DNA from: Numida meleagris
Taxonomy: Eukaryota; Chordata; Aves; Galliformes; Numididae
Length of the DNA: 64,000 bases
Direction of reading: 5' to 3'
Assembly: GCF_002078875.1 (NCBI RefSeq)
Contig: NC_034424.1
Coordinates: forward strand, 2,014,924-2,078,923
Below the pieces are notes generated by a model. That model ran no database searches. It saw nothing but the letters and a program-made list of their open reading frames with translations, and had not been told where the DNA came from. This document shows positions 30,665-46,462 of the stretch, piece by piece; positions within the stretch are counted from its first letter, which is position 1, and every line of letters starts with the position of its first letter. Made by a program: the position numbers and the translations under genes.

Positions 30665-33600
30665 TTGGCATCCCCAAGACAGGTTTTAGGAACTGTGGTG
30701 AGAAGGATTTTGGGTTAAATCGGTATGTTTTCCCTTGGGAGGAGGGACCATTCTCACCAGGCTTCTCTTTGCCTATGGTTGCCCCAGTGAAGCGACTCTC
30801 TCTGGATTTCTCTGTCTAATGCTGCAGGGATCTTCAGCTTGCTCCTCAATTTGTCTAAAAATGAGTTCCATAATGCCTCCTTTCTGATAAGTACAATATT
30901 TGAAAACAGTGTTTTAGACATTATGGCCTGAGAACATCTTCTCAGCGTGCTGTGCTATGTTGAATCCTGTGTTTGATGCAATTAGGCCTTGTTGATGATA
31001 TTGTGTTTGCCTTTGAAGTAGATAGCCAGCTCCCTCTGGATATAAATATGCAGCATGTGCAGTTGCAAAGAAAAGGCTTTCTGAAACGAGCATATTTATT
31101 TATGTCTGCCGAACATTTCACGTCTGCCTTGTCAGAGGGAGAAGTTGTAATTCACTGAGGTTCTCCTCCTGGTTGGTTTAATGTACAAGGAGAAAGAGAA
31201 AAGGAAACAGAAGTGGCAGGCTCAACACCTGCTCTTAATGACACCAGACTTGGATTGATCCAGGGCAGAAATGGAATTAATCTATTGGTGATTGACAAAA
31301 AAGAGCCACTAAATTTCTAACTCAAAAGTTTGGGGCAAAAAGATACTAACATGGCCTTTGCCAAAAGTACAAATTTCAAATTAAATAAGAGTCTTAATAT
31401 CAAACTTTTTAACTTAAATTACATTATAAAATGCTTCTGTTTAAGGCAGATTAAATTACTTGTGGGGTCCAAACACCAGGAGGTCCAAACAACAAAATTG
31501 CTTTTTCAATTAAATGGGCAGGGCCACGTCAGAAGGAATCACATATCTGATCCGTCAGCTGTAGAAGCTGATTCACTCTGAGTTAATTCCTTGTGTCCAA
31601 GGAATTCACTGTGTTCACGTTCTCCTCCATCCTCTGTCCTCGCACTGCTGTGGTGTGTGATGAAATACAGCTATCCTGCCTGTTTTGAGCTCTGCTCCAG
31701 ATGGAAGTCAACAGCCGTGAAAGGATGAGATGGGTTCTTCTTTCAAGGGCGACAGAAGGAAGTTGTTTCTTGGATATTATGAGTTTCCTGTGTTTTTATA
31801 TCAATTATTGTTTGATTCTGTTTTACTTTGGGCATTTGCTGGCAGATTTTCTCCCATAATAATCTAGTATTGCATGTGTGTGAGCACAGAATGTATCAGT
31901 CCGATGATGAAACACTGCACTGGGTAATACTGGCTTTTTCGTTCATGCTTCACTGGATGGGTGGTTGAATATTAATCCTTCTTTCCTTCCTCCTTTCTCT
32001 TCTTGTGAAATGATTGCTGTTATTTTAGCAAAGTGCACTGAGATCTGTTAGAGAAAACTGCAATTAAAATTCTACCTAGAAATTCATTATTCAGTGAAAG
32101 AATATTGGGTGTACCTGAAAGGTAATCCTTAATGTTGGGTCTGGAGGGTAAATAGGATGAGAAACTCCCTATGAAGGGGACGTACAAAAAGCACGTGAAG
32201 GCTGTGTGCAGCACTTTCTGTTGGCCTGCTCTACAATCTCTTGCAACAATTCTAAGTTTGGTCTGCCAGCAAGGCCACCAGTTGCAGTGCATGGCTTTGA
32301 CATCAGTCCTCACGATAGGAGGACTTTACATTGAAGTCATTCAAACAAACACCATGCTGAGCTCTGCTGAGCATGAAACCTAAGACACAAGTGCTAACTT
32401 CTCAGCAAGGGAACAACTCTGTAAACAGCATAAAATGCTGCTGCAAGATTTCCCTCTGGGCTATTGGGCAGAACGGGTGACAGCAGCGGCATCATTTCTT
32501 CCTCACCCAGGGAAGATGCATTTGCTTTGCTAAGGGAGTTTTGCCTCCTGTTTATTACCATTTCCAAAGTCTACAGGATGCAGAATGGATGTGCAGGGTG
32601 GAAGTTCAGGGTCTGGCTTGGAAGCTACATTGTAAATGTCTAATTTACAGGGCCAGCGATTAATAATTTAAACATTCTTGCTGTTTGCAATCTTTTTTGT
32701 GTGTGTACAAGGAAATTCGTTACCATTGAACGCGTTTTTTGGTTTTGTTTCAATTTTGTATTCTTATATTTTTGGTGACTCACGTCATGCTTGAGATTTA
32801 GTTCATCAGGTCCCTTCCTTGCCTTCTGCATTTGGACTGTAAGATGTTTTGCCAGTGTAACTAGATGATTGCCATTGGGATTGCTTGTGTTGTAAACACC
32901 TTTTTGCTCACTGATCTATCTGCCAGGAAGAAGTATAGAGGCACGGTGTAGCAGGAAGGTGTTTCTCCTAGCAGGTTCCATGCGTTAAGGAAGGCAGAGG
33001 TGTTGCCCCTTCATCTCTGTGCCATCTTGGTGCTCTGTGAGCATGGAGATCCAACCAACGGAGCCTACCTGTTGGTAGGAAAAAGGCTGAGAAGTCTGCA
33101 CACCCCATACTTTGCCATCTTATTCCTCAACTCTGAACGCTTTGCCCTTGGTAGTCTCCTTTAAGGCTATTACTCCTACTTTCAAGGAGGCTGTTACATG
33201 GTGTAGTTAATGCCCTCATGATGTTCCCTCCCTTACTGCAAATGTTGGCAGAAGTGCCCTTGTAGGCTCCCTGCTGAAGCATTAATAAAACCTCTCTCAT
33301 CTAGCTAATGCTTCCTGGATTTCAGTTAACATAATGCCCATGATATTTCATGACTTTCTTTGATATAAAATGTAAAACCCCTTTTTACTTTTTGATAATG
33401 GAAGTTGTATTTTTCAAGCAATTGCACAAGGCAAGCAGCAGTGTGAGATGAACCTGGGCCAAAAGCTCTTAGGAGGAAAGTGCAAGGCTGAGAACTGAGC
33501 AAAGCCCACGTCTGAAAGGAGCCCCGTGCTCTCCCTTCTCTTTCCCCACACTCATTGGCTGAAGCCATGCGTTCCAGGTGTACAAAACACATGGGATATG

Positions 33601-34702
33601 GGATTTCTTAACTGAAACATTCCTTGTTGCAATGTGCATCCACTGCCACTTTGCTGTCAGCGTGCAGCTTTGAGAAAGGCTTGGCACCATCTCTTTACAA
33701 CTCCTGGAACCATAAAACTTGAATTAGAGGAGAAGCCTTCCTTGCAGCATCTGCACTGCTGCAGATGTGAGAAATCCTGTGCTTAAGCAACACCTCAGCT
33801 CTCTGCCTTCTGAAGTCTGACTCTTTCTGTCAACGTTTCTCTACAGGAAGAGGTTTGCTGTATGCTATTTGGTTTATTTTGGAATCATTGAGGGGATTTT
33901 TGCCCTTTTAATATTTGTTCTTTAATAATATTGCGTTGTTGCTGTTGCTCCTTGACTCACCAACTGGCGTAACTTACAACACCGAACACGTTTCCTGTAG
34001 CTTCAAGTCCTAAAAACCTGATACAGAAATAGAAAACTCCAACTATGTTCTTCCTGCCCTTTGTTTCATCAGACGTGATACATTTTCCCATCAAAAGCAT
34101 GGCAGCCTTTTGCCTGTGATATGCGAGGCAGGAGGAAACTGAACTTGCTCTTCCAGAATTATGGTTGTGCAGGCGTAATAGGAACCAAAGCGGCTGCGTG
34201 CTAACAGCAGACCCAACACCTCTGAGCCTGAGCTCACAGAGGCAGCAGCTCTGTTGGGTAAGAAGGTATTTTTATCGTGAGAGAACGTTATAAAAGCTTA
34301 CACCCCACTTCCAAAAATGCCCGTCTCACGTCGGCACGAATGTCCCAAACACGCATTTGCAAAACGTTATCTGTGCAATTAAATTAGACCTTTGGGAATT
34401 TTAGATCCAGAACTCTCTTTTGAAATTCCTTTACGGAGAGGTTTAGAGTATTATTTAACGCTCATACCAACCTTCCCACAGTACACGTGCAACATTGCCC
34501 TCCCAGCTCCTGAAGTCTGAATGCAGCTCATGTGCATATAGAAATATATGAAACCCTCCTCAGGGTCGTGTTTGCCATTGCAAAGGGATTTTCTTCTGGC
34601 AGGAGGAATTCTGCACTGTGAAAAACGACTGTTGTTCCCTGCATGAAGAGATCTGCCCACTGAGGTCTCGTGGACTAATTTAATCTCTTTTCCGGTTCCT
34701 AG

Positions 34703-34815
34703 ATTTCGCCGAGTTTGTTTTTCTGGGTCTGTTTCTTACTGAGATGTCTTTGAAGATGTATGGGCTGGGGCCAAGAAATTACTTCCATTCCTCATTCAAC
34801 TGCTTTGACTTTGGG
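34703..34815 (+). CDS. CACNA1B: CACNA1B exon 12, copy 2: IIS2 and S2-S3 linker
   Basis: Identical in sequence and splice sites to 26064-26176; the coding content and role are the same (helix IIS2 of the domain II voltage sensor). It is continuous with the downstream exons, so this copy, with 37271-37383, is the one linked to exon 14 in a single contig. A gene model should use one copy of exon 12, not both. Confidence 0.95.
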
Positions 34816-37384
<2,569 letters not shown>

Positions 37385-37560
37385 TAAGTCCAGCTCCCAT
37401 CTCCTCACCTTAGGCACCATGTGAAGCCACCCCATGGGTGGGGGAAGGAAGGGAACTGCAGGTGCAGAGTTGTCCTTCCCTTGGCTGAGCAGTCTGAGCT
37501 TCTGCCAGTCAGAAGTTAGGGAGCTCCTAGAAAGTTGCACCTTTGAGGACTTTTAACAGC

Positions 37561-37586
37561 TTTTTTTTTTTTTTTTTTTTTTTTTT
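37561..37586. repeat. Poly-T homopolymer, 26 bases
   Basis: Counterpart of the 17-T run at 28922-28938. The length difference is the only indel I noticed between the two copies and is typical of homopolymer polymorphism or sequencing error. Confidence 0.95.
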
Positions 37587-37636
37587 CCTGCACCTTTATG
37601 TGCAGGTTTGTCTGACTCTTCTTCAGCCATTTTCAT

Positions 37637-37975
37637 GGAATCACAGAATGGTTTGGGCTGGAAGGGACCTGTAAGGGTCATCTAGTCCAGCTCCCTGCAA
37701 TGAACAGGGACATCTTAGTGGGGATGGTGGGGATGGGTTGGGGTTGGACTAGATGATCCTAGTGGTCTTTTCCAACCTTAACGATTCTATGATCTACAGC
37801 TCCATCAGAGCTCAGAGCCCCATCCAGCCTGACCTTGGCTGTCTGCAGGGACGGGGCACCACCGCCTCTCTGGGCAACCTGTGACACTGCCTCACCACCC
37901 TGAGCATAAAACTCTTCTTCCTTATATCCAGCCTAAACTTCTCCTTTTGTAGTTTGAAACCATTCTGCTTGGGGC
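37637..37975 (-). mobile_element. CR1 LINE 3' fragment, reverse orientation, interrupted
   Basis: Starts GGAATCACAGAATGGTTTGG, continues GGGACCTGTAAGGGTCATCT and CTGCAATGAACAGGGACATC. It is then interrupted at about 37716 and resumes near 37796 with CAGAGCCCCATCCAGCCTGA and TCTCTGGGCAACCTGTGAC. The interruption is a CR1 tail in the opposite orientation (next entry). Confidence 0.9.
37716..37795 (+). mobile_element. Nested CR1 3' tip, forward orientation, G-rich
   Basis: TTGGACTAGATGATCCTAGT, GGTCTTTTCCAACCTTAACG and ATTCTATGATC are a forward CR1 tail inside the reversed element. Its 5' part holds four G runs (37720-37723, 37729-37732, 37735-37737, 37740-37743) with loops of five, two and two bases, a canonical plus-strand G-quadruplex pattern. 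It lies in the stretch missing from copy 1 at the gap. Confidence 0.85.
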
Positions 37976-39052
37976 ATGAGTGCACCTGGCTTTTCTTCAT
38001 TATTTGTTAAACTTGCTTAGAACAAGAATCTCAGTAAGTGCCGGCTGTCCCTATCTGCTGCTGATGGTATTTAAGTATTTAGATCTACTGAGCTGAGCTC
38101 TGGCTCTACCACTGGATAATAAATCCTGATGCTCAAACCACAGTGCTGACACAAATATAAGTGCATTGCTGCTGTCTGTGCTCTGTCTGGTCTGGGGATG
38201 TCTGAGGTTTCTCTCTGGAGCCTGTAAATGTGAACATTGACTGGAGTTGGGTTGCTCCAGCTTCTCTGTTGTTTTCGTGCTCGTCTTGTGTTAATGTGTG
38301 CTGCCATTAGCAACAGCTGCTGTGCAACCTGAAAAGCCACCAAGAGCAATTTCTACATGGTTTTAAAATTGTACTGTGGGATGTGATGAAATATTTGGGT
38401 GCTCCTGCTGTTGTTTTTCCCCTACGCCATTCTCTGCATTGACACCAAAAGCGCAGGTTGAAGTAAGCAGGTATTTCCTGGCTATTCCCATGCATGATTT
38501 TTGTTAGGTAGAGGATTTGCCAGTTTATGTCTGTTAATCATCATGCAGACCCCAAATTCCTGCATGATAGTGTGCTGTTGGAGGCACTGTGGGAGTTGTG
38601 AACTGAAGTTCTGTAAATGTCCAGTAAAACAAGTGGGATCTTGCCCTAAAAATGTCACTTAGTCTACCTCCGCTCTAATCTTACTGAAAATGACACATTT
38701 TGTAGCAAATTTTTAGCAATTAATTGTCAGCAGAGCTACAGAGATGGAATGTATCTGATTGCATGTTGTGCTTTTTTAAAAAAAATTGGACATTTTTGCA
38801 AGATGAAATGATCTTTTTGCCCGTTTTGACTATTCAGGATTTCAGCTGGTACAACAAATTGCTGAAGCCTGAGGTTTAACTTAACGAAGCAATCATGAAA
38901 CAGGCTGAGTGATCTCCCACTCTTGGGGCAGCAAGTCAGATTCTCACCCCACTGATGTAGAAATTCCCTTGGCCTTATTAAGGAGATTTCCCCAGGTGGA
39001 AACATACTGATCCCAAGCAGTCGTCTGTCCCCCCACCCTCCATTTTCCATAT

Positions 39053-39150
39053 AGAATCATAGAATGGCTTGGGTTGGAAGGGACCCCAAGGATCATCAAG
39101 TTCCAACCCCCCTCCACAAGCCAAGGCTTCTTGCCCCTGGATTTAGATGA
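39053..39150 (-). mobile_element. CR1 LINE 3'-end fragment, reverse orientation
   Basis: AGAATCATAGAATGGCTTGG, GTTGGAAGGGACCCCAAGG and ATCATCAAGTTCCAACCCCC identify a short reversed CR1 tip of about 100 bp; the far end is approximate. Confidence 0.88.
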
Positions 39151-39549
39151 AGGCGATAGTCCACCCTGATTTGGAGAATTGCTATCAGCACCTTTGATTC
39201 TTATGGCTCAAATCAGTGTGACTGCTGATGGCAGAGTGATGTGGAAGTTAAAAGCTAAACTGCTTCACTCCCAAAGGTGACACCAGGATGCACTAAGAGG
39301 AGCACAGCCCAAGAGGGACTAAAATTCAGAGGGGAAGACAAGGAGAGGACAGCTCAATGTGTTTTCCTCTTTGTCATGTTTGAAGCTAATGGGGACCAGC
39401 AGCTGCAGAAATGCAGCCCCTCGTTATGTCCTGGTGCTCTGTAATCAGGCAGGGTTTGGTGCTGAGCTGTTCTGAGATGAGCTGGAGCCACTCAAGCAGG
39501 GTTAACTGCAATATGCCAACCCAGTGCTGGAGGCAGATTTTGCCTGAAG

Positions 39550-39583
39550 GCATTGCACCAAGCAGGGCATTGCACCAAGCAGG
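39550..39583. repeat. 17-bp perfect tandem duplication
   Basis: GCATTGCACCAAGCAGG occurs twice in direct succession. Intronic, about 365 bp upstream of exon 14; no evident function. Confidence 0.9.
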
Positions 39584-39918
39584 GCAAAGCCCTTGTGGCC
39601 AACGACTCCATCCCCTGCTGTCTGTATTGCTGGATAAAAGAAGCGTACGGGGGTATATGCAATAAGGGTGAGATTTGCACCAGGAAAGGAGCTGCTGAGA
39701 AATGGAACCAAGTACTTTCCCTGCAGTCAGCTGCACTGGTACACGTGCACTGGGGTGATCATCTCAGCTAGTGTGACGCTACGAGAGATTTCGAGATGTA
39801 CTTTTCAATCACATAGGCTGGGGCAGGGGGAGATTAAAGATGCCAACAATCTTTGCCACCCATTTTAAAAAATTATTTTTAATAAAAGAATGGATCTTAT
39901 TAATTTCTAAACCGCTAA

Positions 39919-40552
<634 letters not shown>

Positions 40553-40625
40553 GTTCAATTTTAGAGATGAAACACCAACCACGAATTTCGATACCTTCCC
40601 AGCTGCCATCCTCACAGTGTTCCAG
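40553..40625 (+). CDS. CACNA1B: CACNA1B exon 15: domain II extracellular turret and pore helix 1
   Basis: A 73-bp exon: one base completes Gln, then [20 protein letters not shown] and TVFQ, ending in phase 0. It encodes the extracellular turret after IIS5 and the first pore helix ([14 protein letters not shown]), immediately before the selectivity filter in exon 16. [12 protein letters not shown] resembles Cav2.2 (DETPTT) rather than Cav2.1. The acceptor is TTCTCCAG and the donor CAGGTAAAG. Confidence 0.96.
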
Positions 40626-43600
40626 GTAAAGCCATCCCTTGCCCTGGGTGACCATCAGAAAAGAAATTCTTGGGCATCTCTTCCTGCTTCTGGTGAGCAG
40701 GGAGGTCCCCAGTGAACTTAGGAAAGGTGAATTCCTTCTTTCTCAGGTGTTTTGGCCACACTGACCAATCAATGCATCATTAATGTTCAATGCTACAGAA
40801 TTAAGGGAAGCTAGAACAAAAGATTTTTTGTTAGGTAAAAAAAGTACCTTGATAAAGTAGATGTTTCTGTGCTCAAAGATGTTGTGTCCCTGTTCTCTTC
40901 TTCTCAAGGCCCCTGCCCAGAGCTGCACACTGCAATGGCAGCAGTGCATGTGGTCAACTGCATAAACCATTTGGCCAGGAATCACAGCCCGTGAGGGTTG
41001 ACCTGTCCCACTTCTTCCTGCAGTTGCTGTAATTTAATGAGGAGAGCTGCCTGAGCTAGCTCCAGGCAGCGAGGAAGTAATGTAGCATTTTGCACTGTAA
41101 TAGCTCAAGATAAAATAATGCTGGATAAGAATTACAATCGATGGGGGAGCACATAAAGAGGCATCAGCCTTGGGCAAGTTCGTGTGATGGCAGGGGGAAG
41201 CAGCAGCTCTGGGAGATGCAATGTGCAGATTTAAGAGCCTCATTTTGCAGCTGTTCTCTGCATGCCATTTTTAAACATTTATTTCAGGTGTTTCAGTAGA
41301 GAGGTGGAGGTGCATGATTGGCTTAATGCGAAGATAGCAGATCCATGGAGGACCTCCCTGTCTTGCTGGGTGTCATTCAAGCTGAGACTTGACCCTTATC
41401 CAAGCTTTCCTAGAGCTCAGCAAGACTTGAATTATGTATTTCACATCCCAAAAATGAGGATGGGAAAAAAAAAAAAAGATTGGGTGGATGACAAGTTTTG
41501 GATTAAAAGAGAAAAGGAGTCTAAAAGAAAATGTGTCCCATGACCTCTGCGTAAGCAGCTTCATATGGGCATTGTTGCTCTCCAGATGTGGAACAGGTTC
41601 TGCAGTACTTACCTTGCAGGATATTGCAAATCATGGTAGATTAATATTTGCATAGTATTTTAGTGCTCATCAAAGAAAGGGCTTACAGAGATGGAAAGGT
41701 ATTGCCACAGAGCCGGAACGGAGCCCCAGTCAGGCTCCGGATATGAGCATCTGGAGATTTCATTGCTATTTTGGTTTGGGACTGGAGCTGTCTCTGGAAA
41801 ATACTTCTCTGAAATATTTCCTTTCTGTTCCCAAGATGAATGTCCCTGTAGTGTGGTGGATGTACGATGAAGGAAAACAGTGCTGATTTAATGGCCTTTG
41901 TGTAGAGCATCAGAGCTATGAATTAAAACCAGCAAAACCATTGGCACCGAATTAACTCAGTGACCCCTCACATAGGCATTTCAATAACCTCTTGATCCCA
42001 ATCCATCCCACTCCTCTCTTGAATTGCAAATGTGATGTCAACATTTCTTCAGCAGAGGCTTTGGATTCTCCTTGACCAGCCAGAAGGTCCATTTGGTTGC
42101 TGCTCCAATAAGCAGAGTGGCATTATCCAGTGAATGCATGTGATGCAGTGAACAAATATAATTGAGCCAGATACACCCTGCCCATCTCTCACCCCTTTGC
42201 AGAGGCTTTAAGACAGAGGTGGATGACCTCTGTAAGAGCCAGCCCCCTCGGAGCTCAGATTGAACGTGGAATTATAAAGTCATTGAGGTTGGAAGGTTGG
42301 TCACAGCCTCTGTCATGGGACTCCCAGGACGTATTGTATGCACCTTGCACCTGACTGAGCCCAGCATTGGGTGCCACTGAGTGCCCTGCCCCTAAATTCC
42401 CTTGGAAAAGTATCACACATTTTTCTCCACCTCCTAGCTCTCAAGGAAAGTCTTTTTGAGCTGAATGGCAATCTGTGTATATACAAATATAAATATTCAC
42501 ATATATAGGCATGAGATATAAATAGCAACATGCCTCTATTGCAGCAGTCATTGAGCTGCAAGTGTTTACAACATCCATAAACACAGAGACTCTATAAAGA
42601 AGAAACACCTCTATTAACCATATGTGCTCTGCTCCTGGAAGGCTGCTGCTTAAATAACTGCATGTGCTGTGATGGAGTGGAGCCCCAGTGGCTGCTGGAG
42701 GTGAGGAGCCGAGGTGGCAGTGTGCAGCCAGACCACAGCATCCATTAAAACAGACTTTATAGACCAGAAAGACCTTTATTAACTCCATGTGCTCTGCTCC
42801 TTGAGGGCTGCTACCTAATTGCTTGAGTAATTCCTGCAGCTGAGGAGCGATGGTGCAGACGGGGGAAGGACAGCAGGTCAAAGAGTGCATCTCACCAGGG
42901 CCTCTGAGAGCATCCCCAGCTCTGCACCCAGCCTGCTGAGTTTAGACCAGTTATCTCTCTGCACCAGTTCCATGAAACTTTTTTTCTTCAATATCTTGTT
43001 TCATTTTCTAAACATCCTGGCTGGATTTTTGAAGCCCAAGTCCTTCTGGGTTTCTGTGCAGCCTGCAGTTTGTGGTATCTGCAAGCCCTGGTCCTGTGCA
43101 GGTTGCACAAATGCTCTCACTGATCCCCTTCCCATGACTGTTTGCATGAACAGCAGTCACTGTATGTTAATTTCCAGACTGAAGGAGCAGTTGTGAACTC
43201 ATGGAAATGATGTGAACACTGCTTAGTGTAACTGAACATCAGAGCTTGAAGCCCAGTGGCCTGGTTCACACTCCCTGCTGCAAGCCCAGGGTAACACTAG
43301 TGGTGCGGGCTGCTCTGGGCTTGCATTGAATTATCTGAGACCAGATAATGCATTTGGGAAACAAGTTTGTAAATGCGCTGTATAGCCTTGTGTCTCTTCT
43401 TCCCTTAATGCTGTCATCATCAGCAGCCCTGCAGCAAGACGTTTTCTCTCTATCAGGAGATGATGGCTAGTCTGGAATTTGTAGTTGTTTGGAGCATACT
43501 GTATGCACATGGCATTGATTGCTTCCTTCTTCACACTGTGCTTCAGGGTGTTTTGTTGTTGTTGTTGTTGTTGTTTTGCTTTTTCTTCTACTAAATGCAG

Positions 43601-44604
43601 AGACAATTTCCTATTTAGGTATTTGAGCTCTGAATTCCAGTGGGCATTTCTCAATGTACTGAATGTAACTACCATTAGGATTGGCCATGGTGGGCAGATG
43701 AAAAGTTAATCGGCTGCTCTGTGTTGGTGAGGAACAGGAATGGCAGGTGGTTCAGACTGGTGCAAAATTAGCATCTAGAGTGACAAGGCTTATTTAAGGC
43801 TTAGGTACTTCCACTTATTAAGATGAGTTTTGTATTATTCATGTTTGCTAATCAGCTTGGGGTCAGCATCCCATCCTGCAGCCAGCACAGCTCTGCAGGG
43901 CTCTGCTCGTGCATGAGAACACAGGAGGAACAGGGGCTCCTTCAAACTGCCCTCTGCTATCCTCACACACATTTGGATATTGCTTCTGCTTAGGTTTTCT
44001 GGAGACTTGTGGACGCCAGAGTGACTGAATATCCTTGTGGCCTTGGGAAGAAGAACCATTGTGGTGCACACCTTGCAGTGGTTGTGCTAGAGGGTATTGC
44101 ATTTGGAGAAACAATCAGCTGCAGCAAGGCTGTTTGCAGCCCTGAGGGGCTGGGGAATAGTGGGTTTTCAGTAGTGGGAAGGAGTTTACCAGGGTTTGTC
44201 CTGTTCTGTGGGTCACTCAGTGCTTATAGGCTCTGTGTGTCGGGCAATGACTGAGCAAACCCTGAGCTGAAATGAGAGGAGATGAAGCACTCAGGGTGCT
44301 GGTCTTGGAAGTCGGAGTTTTCTTTGGTCTCTGGGAAATGGAATTGTTAAAACCCAACATCTCTGCATGACTCAAAAAATGGAGATGGGTCAGAAGTTTT
44401 GCTGGGAGATGTGTTGGAATGTGCCTTCTACATGGGAGCCCGTGCCAGAGGTGGAAAGCAGGCACATAACCAAGAGACAGGAGAAGAGAATGTCCCCAGC
44501 AGAGACCAGTCCAGGATTGCATCCAATTGCCCAGCTCCTCTACACTGTCCCTTCTTTGTCTTCCCTTTGTGTCATTTTCTTCTCTCTCAAATTTCTCTGT
44601 GCAG
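40626..44604 (+). other. CACNA1B: CACNA1B intron 15 (about 4.0 kb)
   Basis: No confident CR1 element. A CR1-like scrap may be present near 42270-42300 (GTCATTGAGGTTGGAAGG). There is a TTG microsatellite at 43553-43575 and a short poly-A at 41464-41476. Otherwise unremarkable. Confidence 0.75.
43553..43575. repeat. (TTG)n microsatellite
   Basis: Seven to eight uninterrupted TTG units in intron 15. On the minus strand this yields a poly-Gln stretch in an open frame, which is a repeat artefact and not a gene. Confidence 0.95.
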
Positions 44605-44722
44605 ATCCTGACCGGGGAAGACTGGAATGCAGTGATGTACCATGGCATAGAGTCGCAGGGCGGTGTCCACTCGGGGATGTTCTCCTCCATCTACTTCATT
44701 GTCCTGACATTGTTTGGTAACT
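44605..44722 (+). CDS. CACNA1B: CACNA1B exon 16: domain II selectivity filter and IIS6 start
   Basis: A 118-bp exon, phase 0 in and phase 1 out. It encodes [20 protein letters not shown], then [19 protein letters not shown] and the first base of Tyr. TGEDW carries the domain II glutamate of the EEEE ring that selects calcium. [13 protein letters not shown] starts pore-lining helix IIS6. [14 protein letters not shown] is Cav2.2-like. The acceptor is CTCTGTGCAG. The donor that keeps NYT intact is T|GTATCC, a poor match to consensus. A better-looking GGTAACTG donor lies six bases upstream (44717) in the same phase. Confidence 0.96.
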
Positions 44723-45707
44723 GTATCCTTGCATACTGCCTTGTCTTACTGCCTACTGTAGGGCACCAGAAACATCTGATTTAGTTTAATTCCTACCCAC
44801 CCCTACCAAGCACTTTTTAAAACCAGGTCTTTGCTATGGCTTTGCTCCTTACAGCACCTGGGCTAAGAGGAGTAGGCAAGCTTTCCTTGTTAGTGTCACA
44901 CTTCTGATGGCAATATATGTTCTTTGTTCAATTTAATTTTCATGGATTTAGATTAAGAATGTCCTATTGTGAGTTCATTTATGTTGTATGAAAAAGAACT
45001 GAAGTCAAGTCAAAGCAGGACATCTGTACCTTGATTATCTTCATGGATAGTTTGCACTAAACCAGGGAGAGAAAGAGTTGAAATTGGTTTAGCACGTAAA
45101 TTGGGCTACAGCCTCTTGGTGCCATGACAACTTAACCAGCTGTGCTACTTCAAATGCTTGAAAATGTCTTGTCTCCACATAATACTTAAATCATGAGTCT
45201 AGCTCTTGAATTTCAGGCTCTGGGAGTATTTGGTCATGTTCCAAGACAAGAAATACTTCTGTGAAGATGTTCTGTTTTGCTTTGTCATGAAAACCTGCTG
45301 AGGGCAATGGGAATCTGGGAGCCTGTGTCCTCCAGAAATGCTCCAAGGTGTCTGCTGGAAGCAGCTCTCACATGGAGCAAGGACTTGGAGTGGGAGGCTG
45401 TGTTTTATACACAGCCAAGCAAAGTGATCCTCAGACCTAAGGACTGGTTGGGCCTGGGAGCCTGCAGAGCACAGGATTTGTGATAGCACTCTGTCTGTTC
45501 TTTGATGGAGGTGCTGCTGGGCTGATGTTGCGTAGCATTGCTCACGTTAGCTAGCTACATGTTCATTGGTGGCAGATGTTCACTGGCTGCAGCGATAAGC
45601 TGTGCGGTGTCAAACAGCATCCTTGAAAATGGAAACTTGAAAATGGTGGCATGCATGAGGCAGCGTGTCTGCCTTGTTTGTGCTATAAATAGGGATAATA
45701 AGGCTGA

Positions 45708-46120
45708 GTGTTTCTGCTCTGCTTGAGCAGTAGATGGCTAGATGAGGGGAGACCAGTGGATGTTGTGTACCTTGACTTCAGCAAGGCTTTTGATGCTGTC
45801 TCCCATAACTTCCTCGTGGGTAAGTTTAGGAAGTGTGAGATAGATGAGCAGACAGTGAGGTGGATAGAGGCTGTGCTGCCATCCAGGCAGAATCTGGACA
45901 GGATGGAGAGTTGGGTGGAGAGGAACCTGTTAAGGTTCAACAAGGGCAAATGTGGAGTCCTGCACCTGGAGAGGAATAGTGGCATGCATCAGTACAAGTT
46001 GGGGGGCTGGCCTGCTGGTGAGGAGCTCTGCAGAGAAGGACGTGTGTGTCCTGGCGGCCAACAGAGTGACCATGAGCCAGCAGTGAGACATGGGACATCA
46101 GAGCCCATGGATTATGAGGC
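45708..46120 (+). pseudogene. CR1 LINE ORF2 reverse-transcriptase remnant
   Basis: The translated stretch GRPVDVVYLDFSKAFDAVSH-NFLV matches the conserved LDFSKAFDxVxH block of CR1 reverse transcriptase. After an apparent internal deletion come LDRMESWVERNLLRFNKGKC and GVLHLERNSGMHQYKLG, typical of the region further along the RT domain. Downstream the match fades around 46120. The catalytic FADD-type motif is not present in the retained part, so the element is truncated and inactive. It has the same orientation as the channel gene. Ends are approximate. Confidence 0.85.
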
Positions 46121-46445
46121 AGGGCTCAGCCCTTTGCCTTGCACGAAATCTCTCCACTGGCATGAGGAACTGTGGCAGGGAACAGGCAGTGTGTGAGCTG
46201 TGTGTGTCCCAGAGGGCTGTCTGTGGGGTTTATCCCATTAACGTGCGCTGCTGGAGCAATAGCAGCTGGGACACGTGGGCTGGTTCAGCAGCTACACTCA
46301 GGCACCTGCCTCAGCGTGCTCCTTCCAGAAACATGCGGCGTCTGAAAAGTGGGTCAATGGAGAGCTGGGATTGCTCTCAGTCCTCAGGGCTTGGCATTTG
46401 GAAATGAGATTAAGTCGTAATCAGGCTTGACAGCAAGGCTGAGAC

Positions 46446-46462
46446 AGAGAGAGAGAGAGAGA
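46446..46462. repeat. (GA)n run
   Basis: Short AGAGAGAGAGAGAGAGA microsatellite in intron 16. Confidence 0.9.

Noticed and set aside
43485..43675. Poly-Gln or poly-Cys open frames
   Set aside because: Produced entirely by the TTG microsatellite.
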